Assembly: GCF_017873175.1 (NCBI RefSeq)
Contig: NZ_JAGGJW010000011.1
Coordinates: 62,001 to 126,000 of the forward strand
Length of the DNA stretch: 64,000 bases
Source of the DNA: Neorhizobium petrolearium
Lineage (GTDB): Bacteria > Pseudomonadota > Alphaproteobacteria > Rhizobiales > Rhizobiaceae
Reading direction: 5' to 3'
The notes beneath the pieces are model-generated. The model did not search any database. It had not been told where the DNA came from and saw only the letters and a list, made by a program, of their open reading frames with translations. Both the position numbers and the translations under genes were made by a program. Every line of letters starts with the position of its first letter. The first letter of the stretch is position 1. This document shows positions 18,361 to 28,367 of the stretch, in pieces.

Positions 18361-20034
18361 ATGTACCGTTACGACGAATTCGACCACGCTTTTGTCACAA
18401 GCCGCGTGGAGCAGTTCCGCGATCAGGTGGCGCGCCGCCTTTCCGGCGAACTGGCGGAGGACGCTTTCAAGCCGCTGCGCCTGATGAACGGCGTCTATCT
18501 TCAGCTTCACGCCTATATGCTGCGCATCGCGATTCCCTACGGCACGCTGAATTCGAAGCAGATGCGCATGCTGGCCCATATCGCCCGCAAGTATGACCGC
18601 GGTTACGGGCATTTCACCACCCGCCAGAACATCCAGTTCAACTGGCCGAAGCTCTCTGACACGCCGGATATCCTGGCGGAACTCGCGACCGTCGAGATGC
18701 ATGCGCTGCAGACCTCCGGCAACTGCATCCGCAACGTCACGGCCGACCATTTCGCCGGTGCCGCCGCGGACGAAGTGGCCGATCCGCGGCCCTATGCGGA
18801 AATCCTGCGCCAGTGGTCGTCCGTTCATCCGGAATTCTCCTTCCTGCCGCGCAAGTTCAAGATTGCCGTGACCGGCGCCGAGCGGGATCGCGCGGCGATC
18901 CAGGTGCACGACGTCGGCCTGCATCTGAAGAAGAACGACAAGGGCGAGCTGGGCTTTGCCGTCTATGTCGGCGGCGGGCAGGGGCGTACGCCGCTGATTG
19001 CAAAGAAGATCAAAGATTTCCTGCCGGAAGCTGATCTTCTTTCTTATGTGACGGCGATCATGCGCGTCTATAACCTGCACGGCCGCCGCGACAACAAGTA
19101 CAAGGCTCGCATCAAGATACTGGTGCATGAAACCGGCGCGGAGGAACTGACGCGTCAGGTAGAGGAGGAATTCGCCCACCTGCGGGAGACAGAGCTGAAG
19201 CTGCCGGAAGCCGACGTGGTCGCGATCGCCGCCTATTTCGCGCCGCCGGCTCTGCCGGATCGCGCCGAAGGCTGGGCGCAGCTTGCGGGCTGGAAGAAAC
19301 AGGACGAGGCGTTCGCCCGCTGGGTAAGCCAGAATGTGCAGCCGCACAAGCATCCCGATTACGGCATGGTGACGATCTCGTTGAAGCCGATCGGCGGCAT
19401 TCCGGGCGATGCGTCGCACGAGCAGATGGACCTGATCGCCGATCTGGCGGAGGAATTCGCCTTCGACGAAATCCGCATCAGCCACGAGCAGAACGTGATT
19501 TTCCCGCATGTGGCGCTGGCCGATCTGGAGCCGCTCTACCGGGCGCTGGTCGCCCACAATCTGGCGACCGCCAATGCCGGGCTGATCACAGATGTCATCG
19601 CCTGTCCGGGGCTCGACTACTGCGCGCTGGCGAATGCCCGCTCCATTCCCGTGGCGCAGGAAATCTCCACCCGTTTCGGTTCGCCGGAACGCCAGGCCGA
19701 GATCGGCGAGCTGAAGATCAAGATCTCCGGCTGCATCAATGCCTGCGGCCACCACCATGTCGGCCATATCGGGCTGCTCGGCGTCGAGAAGAAGGGCGCC
19801 GAGCTCTACCAGATCACGCTTGGCGGTTCGGCGGACGAGAACACCTCGATCGGCGAGATCATCGGCCGCGGCTTCGAGCCGAGCAAGGTGACGGACGCGG
19901 TCGAGACGATCGTCGACACCTATCTGGCCTTGCGGCTCTCGAAGGAGGAGACCTTCCTCGATGCCTATCGCCGGGTCGGGCCGCAGCCGTTCAAGGAAGC
20001 GCTCTATGGCGATGCCAAGGCGGAGGCTGCGTAA
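18361..20034 (+). CDS. cysI: Nitrite/sulfite reductase, siroheme/4Fe-4S hemoprotein
   Basis: 557 residues from ATG 18361 (longer readings overlap DUF2849). Two ferredoxin-like half-domains have RYGHFTTRQNIQFNW-type motifs, here YGHFTTRQNIQFNWPKL. Cluster and siroheme cysteines appear in IACPGLDYCALANARS and KISGCINACGHHHVGHIG. It reduces sulfite to sulfide with six electrons in cysteine synthesis. Context (cysG, DUF934, fpr) favours sulfite over nitrite. Electrons probably come from ferredoxin reduced by the nearby Fpr. Confidence 0.94.
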   Translation: MYRYDEFDHAFVTSRVEQFRDQVARRLSGELAEDAFKPLRLMNGVYLQLHAYMLRIAIPYGTLNSKQMRMLAHIARKYDRGYGHFTTRQNIQFNWPKLSDTPDILAELATVEMHALQTSGNCIRNVTADHFAGAAADEVADPRPYAEILRQWSSVHPEFSFLPRKFKIAVTGAERDRAAIQVHDVGLHLKKNDKGELGFAVYVGGGQGRTPLIAKKIKDFLPEADLLSYVTAIMRVYNLHGRRDNKYKARIKILVHETGAEELTRQVEEEFAHLRETELKLPEADVVAIAAYFAPPALPDRAEGWAQLAGWKKQDEAFARWVSQNVQPHKHPDYGMVTISLKPIGGIPGDASHEQMDLIADLAEEFAFDEIRISHEQNVIFPHVALADLEPLYRALVAHNLATANAGLITDVIACPGLDYCALANARSIPVAQEISTRFGSPERQAEIGELKIKISGCINACGHHHVGHIGLLGVEKKGAELYQITLGGSADENTSIGEIIGRGFEPSKVTDAVETIVDTYLALRLSKEETFLDAYRRVGPQPFKEALYGDAKAEAA

Positions 20035-20544
20035 ATGACCAGGATCTGGAGAGAAACCGGCTTCGTCGAGAACGACCCCTGGGTGATCGAGACCGAAGAG
20101 GTGAAGGCGAGCGAGGAGCAGAAGGCGCTGCTGCCGCTGGAGCAACTGATCGAGAAGGCGGAATCCAGCAACGATGTCGGCCTCGGCGTGCTGATCAGGC
20201 CCGGTGACGATGTCCACAAGCTCGAGCCCTATCTCTACCGCCTCGAGATCGTCGCGGTGGAATTTCCCGCCTTCAACGACGGCCGCGCGTTCAGCCATGC
20301 CTCGCTGCTACGCGACCGGCTCGCCTACCGCAACGAATTGCGCGCTGTGGGCGATGTGCTGATCGACCAGGTGCCGCTGATGCTCAGGGTCGGCATCGAC
20401 AGTTTTGCGGTGACGAACGCGACCGCGCTGAAGCGGCTGGAGGAGGGGCGCCTGCCGGGTATTGCGGTCCATTACCAGCCGACGGCGAGGGCGGCGGAAA
20501 AGGCACCCGGCTACAGCTGGCGCCGCCGCACCGCGACCGCCTGA
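20035..20544 (+). CDS. DUF934 protein
   Basis: 169 residues starting MTRIWRETGFVENDPWVIET directly after the cysI stop, with no gap. The DUF934 family is found almost only next to sulfite reductase or cysH genes. Conserved features include FPAFNDGRAFSHASLLRDRL and LRAVGDVLIDQV. No cofactor motif is evident. Its function is unknown; a part in sulfite reductase assembly or electron transfer is inferred from position only. No cysH follows here. Confidence 0.88.
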   Translation: MTRIWRETGFVENDPWVIETEEVKASEEQKALLPLEQLIEKAESSNDVGLGVLIRPGDDVHKLEPYLYRLEIVAVEFPAFNDGRAFSHASLLRDRLAYRNELRAVGDVLIDQVPLMLRVGIDSFAVTNATALKRLEEGRLPGIAVHYQPTARAAEKAPGYSWRRRTATA

Positions 20545-20683
20545 GGCGGAAAGCGGATTTTCCGGCACATATTTTCCCTGAAGCCCCGCGACTTGAGGAC
20601 GCGGGTGCCTTCAAATGAACGGCCTTATGGTATATTTCGCTAGTGCGAAAGATGGGCCACAGACTGAGACGAGACGGACAGGC

Positions 20684-21496
20684 ATGAACGCTCCAGCGAA
20701 GACAGAAGAATTTGCGGTCAAGATCCCCGACGGCGTTTATGCCGAGACGGTGCTTGACGTCGAGCATTACACCGACCGCCTGTTCCGCTTCCGCATGACG
20801 CGGCCGGCCGGTTTCCGCTTCCGCTCGGGCGAGTTCGCGATGATCGGCCTGATGGTCGGCGACAAGCCGATCTACCGCGCCTATTCGGTGGCGAGCCCCG
20901 CCTGGGACGAGGAGCTGGAATTCTTCTCGATCAAGGTGCCGGACGGCCCGCTCACCTCGCATCTCCAGAAGATCCAGCCGGGCGATATCGTGCTGATGCG
21001 CAAGAAGCCGACCGGCACGCTGGTGCTCGATGCGCTGACGCCGGGCAAGCGGCTCTACATGTTCTCGACCGGCACCGGCATTGCGCCCTTCGCAAGCCTC
21101 ATCCGCGACCCCGAGACCTACGAAAAGTTCGACGAGGTGATCCTCACCCATACCTGCCGCGAGGTGGCCGAGCTGAAATACGGCTTCGACCTCATGGAGG
21201 AGATCAGGAACCACGAATTCCTGGCCGAGATCGTCGGGGACAAGCTGAAGCATTACCCGACCGTCACCCGCGAGGAATTCTGGCACAAGGGCCGCATCAC
21301 CGACCTGATCACGAGCGGCAAGCTGTTCACCGATCTGGGCGTCCCGCCGCTCGACCCGGAAACCGATCGCGGCATGATCTGCGGTTCGTCCGACATGCTG
21401 AAGGACACCAAGGCGCTGCTCGAAAAGGCGGGGCTGACCGAAGGCGCCAACAGCAAGCCGGCCGAATTCGTCATCGAACGGGCGTTTGTGGGGTGA
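20684..21496 (+). CDS. fpr: Ferredoxin-NADP+ reductase
   Basis: 270 residues from ATG 20684 (MNAPAKTEEFAVKIPDGVY); the frame extends to 20615, but that part is unlike the family. FAD-binding is shown by YRAYSVASPAWDEELEFFSI, the NADP domain by MFSTGTGIAPFASLIRDPE and the C-terminus by MICGSSDMLKDT. It moves electrons between NADPH and ferredoxin or flavodoxin. Placement after the sulfite reduction genes suggests it supplies the reductase; in other bacteria it serves oxidative-stress defence. Confidence 0.94.
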   Translation: MNAPAKTEEFAVKIPDGVYAETVLDVEHYTDRLFRFRMTRPAGFRFRSGEFAMIGLMVGDKPIYRAYSVASPAWDEELEFFSIKVPDGPLTSHLQKIQPGDIVLMRKKPTGTLVLDALTPGKRLYMFSTGTGIAPFASLIRDPETYEKFDEVILTHTCREVAELKYGFDLMEEIRNHEFLAEIVGDKLKHYPTVTREEFWHKGRITDLITSGKLFTDLGVPPLDPETDRGMICGSSDMLKDTKALLEKAGLTEGANSKPAEFVIERAFVG

Positions 21497-21502
21497 GGTC
21501 CG

Positions 21503-21540
21503 GTCGGCGCAGCCGACGAAACGATCCAGTGAATCGTTTC
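21503..21540. repeat. Rhizobial dispersed palindromic repeat
   Basis: Two adjacent hairpins follow fpr: GTCGGC-GCA-GCCGAC (21503-21517) and GAAACGAT-CCAGTGA-ATCGTTTC (21518-21540). Tandem hairpins of this form are common between genes in Rhizobiaceae. They may act as a weak terminator or mRNA stabiliser for the cys-fpr cluster. I did not find a second full copy in this window. Confidence 0.55.
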
Positions 21541-21633
21541 GAGGACCGAACGCCGCGAGCCTAAAGCGAGCGGCCAGGACGCCGGTGCGGCATGCGCGGC
21601 CTCATTACGCCCTTTCCGCCTCTTCGACATCGA

Positions 21634-22101
21634 TCACTGCCCGCCCTCCACGAACGTCTCTTCCTCCTCCGCGACCCTGCCGAATCTCTGGAAGGCGCGG
21701 GCGATGCCTGGCGGCGGCGGGGCGACCGGCGGGAGGCGAAGACGGCGCAGCCAGCCGCGCAGGGCCGGGCGGTTGGCGGGTTCCTCGGCAAGCGCGGCGA
21801 CGGCCGCGGAGAGGTTGAGCCTCAGTATAAAAGTCTGCTCCTCGTTTTCCGCTTCGGGCAAGGAGTCCCGTCGGGAAAACCGCGCGGCACAGCCGCCGGC
21901 GATCTTTCTCTGTCCGGCGAAGAGAGTGCGATGCGTCGCCTGCAGGGTGCCGACGCATTCGGGCTCGCCATCCGCGGAGACGGCGGCCGCGCAGCACCCG
22001 GTGCGGCAGGCACGGCGCGGGCAGAGCCGCGGCATGCCGAGGACTTCGGCGAGACGGCGGCTGATGCGGGTTTCGAGGGACGGGAGGCTGGGATCTGTCA
22101 T
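21634..22101 (-). CDS. Cysteine-containing hypothetical protein
   Basis: 155 residues beginning MTDPSLPSLETRISRRLAEV, with GGAG five bases before the ATG. A cysteine/arginine patch LCPRRACRTGCCAAAV and a further Cys in GEPECVGTL (positions about 27-50) recall a small metal-binding or knuckle element. The remainder is Arg/Ala/Pro-rich, ending EEEETFVEGGQ. I know similar unnamed rhizobial proteins only by pattern. The opposite strand is also open, so coding status is probable rather than certain. Confidence 0.5.
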   Translation of the reverse strand: MTDPSLPSLETRISRRLAEVLGMPRLCPRRACRTGCCAAAVSADGEPECVGTLQATHRTLFAGQRKIAGGCAARFSRRDSLPEAENEEQTFILRLNLSAAVAALAEEPANRPALRGWLRRLRLPPVAPPPPGIARAFQRFGRVAEEEETFVEGGQ

Positions 22102-22857
22102 GGGCGCTCCGTTGGTGAATGGGTGGGATGGGCTGGACGGAGTCCTCCCTTGGCGATGGTCGGAATTTCTCCTCGGGTTGAACCCGAGGATCGGACGGGG
22201 CGCTGAAAGCTGCCTCTTAAGTTTTAGTTTTGGGTAGCACCTCTCAGCGCCCCATTCGGCGGTTTATGCCCGCGACTCCGGTCCCTCTGCGATGACGGGG
22301 TCTGTGGGAACTGTGGCGTGTCCCTCCCGAGCGGGAGGGTGTCATGCACGCTCTTTAGACTTACGGTGCCGCGGCCATGACCACCGGTCCCGATTGCTCA
22401 TTCGCGAGCCGTCGGGGGGCACCGTCTTCCACCTGCGCCGCGCGGCCGGGCTTTCAAGCAAAACCCCCGGACGCCGCATGGCGCTGTCCCGTCACCCTCC
22501 AATGCCTCACAGGCACGCCCGGCGCCCAATGCAAGGAAGCGAAACGAGACGTCGGTCCGACAGCGTCTCATCCGCCCCCACGTCGCCGGAGGGAGACCAT
22601 TTTCCGCGAACCCCGAATGCAAGGACTTACGTCGTTTCCTCACACCCGGCGCCGGCCCCGCCTCACTGGCACGCCTGCCAGCGTATCCGATGCGGGACGG
22701 GGGAATTGTAGGCATGAGGCGGAAGTGCGGGGATGGGCGCGGACGGAATTTCGCGCAAGCCGTTGATCCCATTGGAGCGGGCGCGCCGGATCGTCCCGGC
22801 TCGCGGGGCGCGGGCGGCGTCCGGAAAGCCGGTCTTTTGCGGGAGACGTGGCGCGGT
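22102..22857. other. Non-coding block with stable inverted repeats
   Basis: About 750 bases without a convincing gene. Several frames are open on both strands, but their proteins are Arg/Pro/Ser/Gly-rich and resemble no family. Clear RNA-like structure is present: CCCTCCC-GAGC-GGGAGGG at 22322-22339 and an 8-bp stem ACGGTGCC (22363-22370) with GGCACCGT (22418-22425) enclosing 47 bases. It may be a large dispersed rhizobial repeat or a structured RNA. I have a vague memory of related sequence being misannotated as short proteins, which I cannot verify here. Confidence 0.45.
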
Positions 22858-23061
22858 TCAGCGGGCCGGCTTGCCGCTCAGCCGCTGCTGGACGGCATCG
22901 ACGCCGCCGCGGACATAAAGCGCGACGGGCTTGCCGCCGCTGCCGGCCATGGCGAAAGCGATGATCGAAACGCCGTCCTCGAAGGGCGTCACATAGAGCA
23001 CCTGCGCCGGATTGACGTAGACATCCTGGTTATGGGTGTTCTTGAAGCCGATCATCGCCAT
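22858..23061 (-). CDS. Small conserved hypothetical protein
   Basis: 67 residues from the internal ATG at 23061, preceded by a good GGGAG site; the frame extends to 23100 without one. The sequence MAMIGFKNTHNQDVYVNPAQ then VLYVTPFEDGVSIIAFAM and VALYVRGGVDAVQQRL suggests a compact beta-rich fold. The layout (vNP..v.yv.p, then v.v.g..d.v...l) loosely recalls FlbD-like small proteins, a weak analogy. Function unknown; it stands alone. Confidence 0.6.
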   Translation of the reverse strand: MAMIGFKNTHNQDVYVNPAQVLYVTPFEDGVSIIAFAMAGSGGKPVALYVRGGVDAVQQRLSGKPAR

Positions 23062-23201
23062 GGGTTCTCCCTTCTGTTCGCGCGGCGCAGATATAGCCAC
23101 GGGCCGGTTGAGGGAGGTTTAACGCGGGGTGGTTTTGGGAGGGTTGTAGATGTGGGGTGGAGCAAAGCACGCCGCCGACCTCTCCCATTGCGGGAGAGGA
23201 A

Positions 23202-23245
23202 GAAAAATCCAGCACTTAGCTGATAAGCTAAGTGCTGGATTTTTC
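23202..23245. repeat. Perfect 20-bp inverted repeat with GATA loop
   Basis: Arms 23202-23221 and 23226-23245 are exact complements (each contains ATCCAGCACTTAGCT or its complement) around a 4-base GATA loop. The outer 5 bases are A/T runs, so it could end transcription in both directions. It follows a second small hairpin (CTCTCCC-ATTG-CGGGAGAG, 23180-23198) and marks the upstream edge of an AT-richer segment with the deaminase remnant. It could be a bidirectional terminator, a recombination scar or part of an RNA gene. Confidence 0.85.
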
Positions 23246-23296
23246 AGGAGAGGGGTAAAACTGCCCCCGGGTGGTGTTTGTGGGGGCGAAGTGAGC

Positions 23297-24157
23297 ATGC
23301 AGAGGTGGCGGAACGCAAACCGGGAAAATGTCGGCCTGTCGCACCCTCATTCTGCTTTCTTTCGCTTGTTGGTTTTCGAAGGTGCAACCTTTTTTTCTAC
23401 ATTAGAAGTATCACTCAACCGTTCAAACTTGTTGGAGCGCCATTCAGAGAAATACGTTATTGCTTTGGGATCAAATGAAGTTCCCAAAGCGGGCGGCGGC
23501 ACGTATTGGCCGGATGAAGATTTCGATGATCGAGAATTCAGAAGAAAGATTGATTCCAACGATAAACGTAAGGCAGAGATACTCGAAGATGTTGTAAGAA
23601 AACTCGGACTGAGCTGGGACAATCTATCCGAAGAACAGAAGGAAAATCTCCTCGACTCAAGTTTTATGGACGCGCTTGAGTATGGTCGAATAGTTCACGC
23701 GGAGATGTCTGCTATATCGGACGCTGCGAGGTTAAGAGGAGCTTTGCGTGACGCAATCTTATACACCACAACCTTTCCTTGCCACATGTGTGCAAAACAC
23801 ATTGTTTCAAGTGGCATCGGTCAGGTCATCTATCTAGAACCATATCCGAAGAGTTTAGCTGCCCGCCTCCACGCGGACTCGATCAATATCGATAAACAGG
23901 AGCGAGGCAAATACCAAGCCTATCCGGCGGTAGAGTTCTCCCACTTTTATGGCACCACCCCGCGGCGTTATCGCGAGTTTTTTCAGAGAAACAAGAGAAA
24001 AAACAGCGAGGGAGTGCTGCAGGAATATATAGATGATAAAAAGATCCCTTTTATTGACATTAAGTCTCCTTTTTACGCTCAGTTGGAAGATACCGTAATG
24101 GAAAGCCTTTGGGCCGCTTTAGGTAGATTGTCAGACGGGAAGGCCTTTCAACCCTAG
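23297..24157 (+). pseudogene. Truncated AvcD/DcdV-like anti-phage dCTP deaminase
   Basis: From about 23456 the frame encodes the C-terminal deaminase domain of this family: VIALGSNEVPKAGGGTYW, the zinc/catalytic motif RIVHAEMSAI, LYTTTFPCHMCAKHIVSSGI and YLEPYPKSLAARLHADSIN, then FYGTTPRRYREFFQR. The P-loop kinase-like N-terminal half is absent. Just upstream, a VGA-containing segment like the family's entry to this domain appears in another frame (about 23410-23445), suggesting a frameshift too. The segment is AT-richer than its neighbours. Full family members deplete phage-available dCTP; this copy is probably decayed. A short functional deaminase starting at 23297 (no good ribosome site) is the alternative. 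Confidence 0.72.
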
Positions 24158-24282
24158 CGCACCGGTGGCCTACCTTCTCCCTTCATCCCCTTCATACTTC
24201 TGCCACTGGTGTCTCAACCCCTCGCCCTACCTCCTATCCGCTCCATCTGTTTATCCGGGCACCAAATCCACAGGAGCACCGC

Positions 24283-24594
24283 ATGAAAATCATCGTCGGG
24301 TTCTTCACCGCCAAGCCCGGCAAACGGGCGGACTATCTGGAGGCGGCGCGGGAGCATCTGGAAAAGAGCCGGCTCGATCCGGACTGTCTCTACATCGAGC
24401 TCGTGCCCATGCCGGACGATCCGGACAGGATATTGCTGGCCGAAGCCTTCACCAGCGAGGAGGCGCATCGGCGTCACGAGGATACCGACCATATGCGGGC
24501 GCTCTGGGCCGTCGGTCCGACGCTGCTCTCGCATGTGGTGATCGACAACGTGATTTCCGAGCAGGTGCAGCATATCGATGAAAGGTTCGGGTGA
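24283..24594 (+). CDS. Antibiotic biosynthesis monooxygenase (ABM)-fold protein
   Basis: 103 residues with GGAG well placed before the ATG. MKIIVGFFTAKPGKRADYLE, CLYIELVPMPDDPDRILLAE and FTSEEAHRRHEDTDHMRAL fit a single ABM dimeric alpha/beta-barrel domain like YgiN quinol monooxygenases and related small enzymes. The substrate cannot be predicted. It lies alone between the deaminase remnant and a convergent membrane protein gene; base composition is back to the GC-rich norm. Confidence 0.82.
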   Translation: MKIIVGFFTAKPGKRADYLEAAREHLEKSRLDPDCLYIELVPMPDDPDRILLAEAFTSEEAHRRHEDTDHMRALWAVGPTLLSHVVIDNVISEQVQHIDERFG

Positions 24595-24638
24595 GGGAGC
24601 ATTGCTCCTCGACAAGGTCTCGACGGAGACAACTCGTT

Positions 24639-25145
24639 TCAAGTCGTTGGCTTGTCGGCTTCGGTTTGTTTTTCCGCCTTTCCGAGATGCGTGAAAAAGT
24701 CCTGGGTCTCCTTGGCGATCGTGTCGTGATAGAGATTCTGGTAGGTGATGAAACTCTTTTTCCATTCCTCGCTGCCGGGCGGCAAGCCGAGCCTCCTGAT
24801 CTTGTAGTCAGCCCGTGCGCGCCGCAAAGCCAGCAGCGCCGTGTAACTGGCCGCCCATCGTTTGTCGTAGGCGTAGATTTTCCTTAGCCCCTCGGTGACC
24901 GCGAGCGCCGTCGCGGTCACGATCGAACCGACCTTCAGCACAAGACCCACATCACCGTCCCACACCGCGACCTGCGCGACGAGCACAGGCGTCAGAATGC
25001 CGAGAATCATGACCGCGACCGACAATTGCCTGTCACGCGTCGCGCAGTCTTCAATCTCCTTGAGATAGTATTTTATCGTGGCCGATACTTTTGCCGCATG
25101 ATCATCGGCCAACTGTACCCACTTTGCGTCTTGCTGCCCCGTCAT
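24639..25145 (-). CDS. DUF4231 / SLATT-like two-TM protein
   Basis: 168 residues with two adjacent membrane helices, LSVAVMILGILTPVLVAQVA (about 41-60) and LVLKVGSIVTATALAVTEGL (about 68-87), flanked by charged helices including KRWAASYTALLALRRARADY. This layout matches DUF4231, related to SLATT effectors, some of which form membrane pores in nucleotide-activated defence systems. No partner (SMODS, SLOG or nucleotide cyclase gene) is adjacent, so a defence role is only suggestive. It lies 106 bp downstream of uvrB. Confidence 0.7.
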   Translation of the reverse strand: MTGQQDAKWVQLADDHAAKVSATIKYYLKEIEDCATRDRQLSVAVMILGILTPVLVAQVAVWDGDVGLVLKVGSIVTATALAVTEGLRKIYAYDKRWAASYTALLALRRARADYKIRRLGLPPGSEEWKKSFITYQNLYHDTIAKETQDFFTHLGKAEKQTEADKPTT

Positions 25146-25251
25146 TGACTTACCCCCGTAATATCAACTTTAGGGAGTATTTCATCGAACATTTCAATTG
25201 TCGAGATGCGGGCCGCAGGCATGCAGCCTGGAATTGCAGGCGCGGGACAGA

Positions 25252-28263
<3,012 letters not shown>

Positions 28264-28367
28264 GCGCCGAATATGGAGGGGAATCGCGCCGAAGGGAAGG
28301 GGGCAGGGTCACAAAACGAGTACAAAAGGGAAACGGATTTTCCGAGGCGACGGAGCCGGCGAAACGC

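Noticed and set aside
22398..22772. 124-codon reverse frame and forward frames in the 22.3-22.8 kb block
   Set aside because: Unusual Arg/Pro/Ser composition, several overlapping frames open together and strong RNA-type stems; treated as non-coding.
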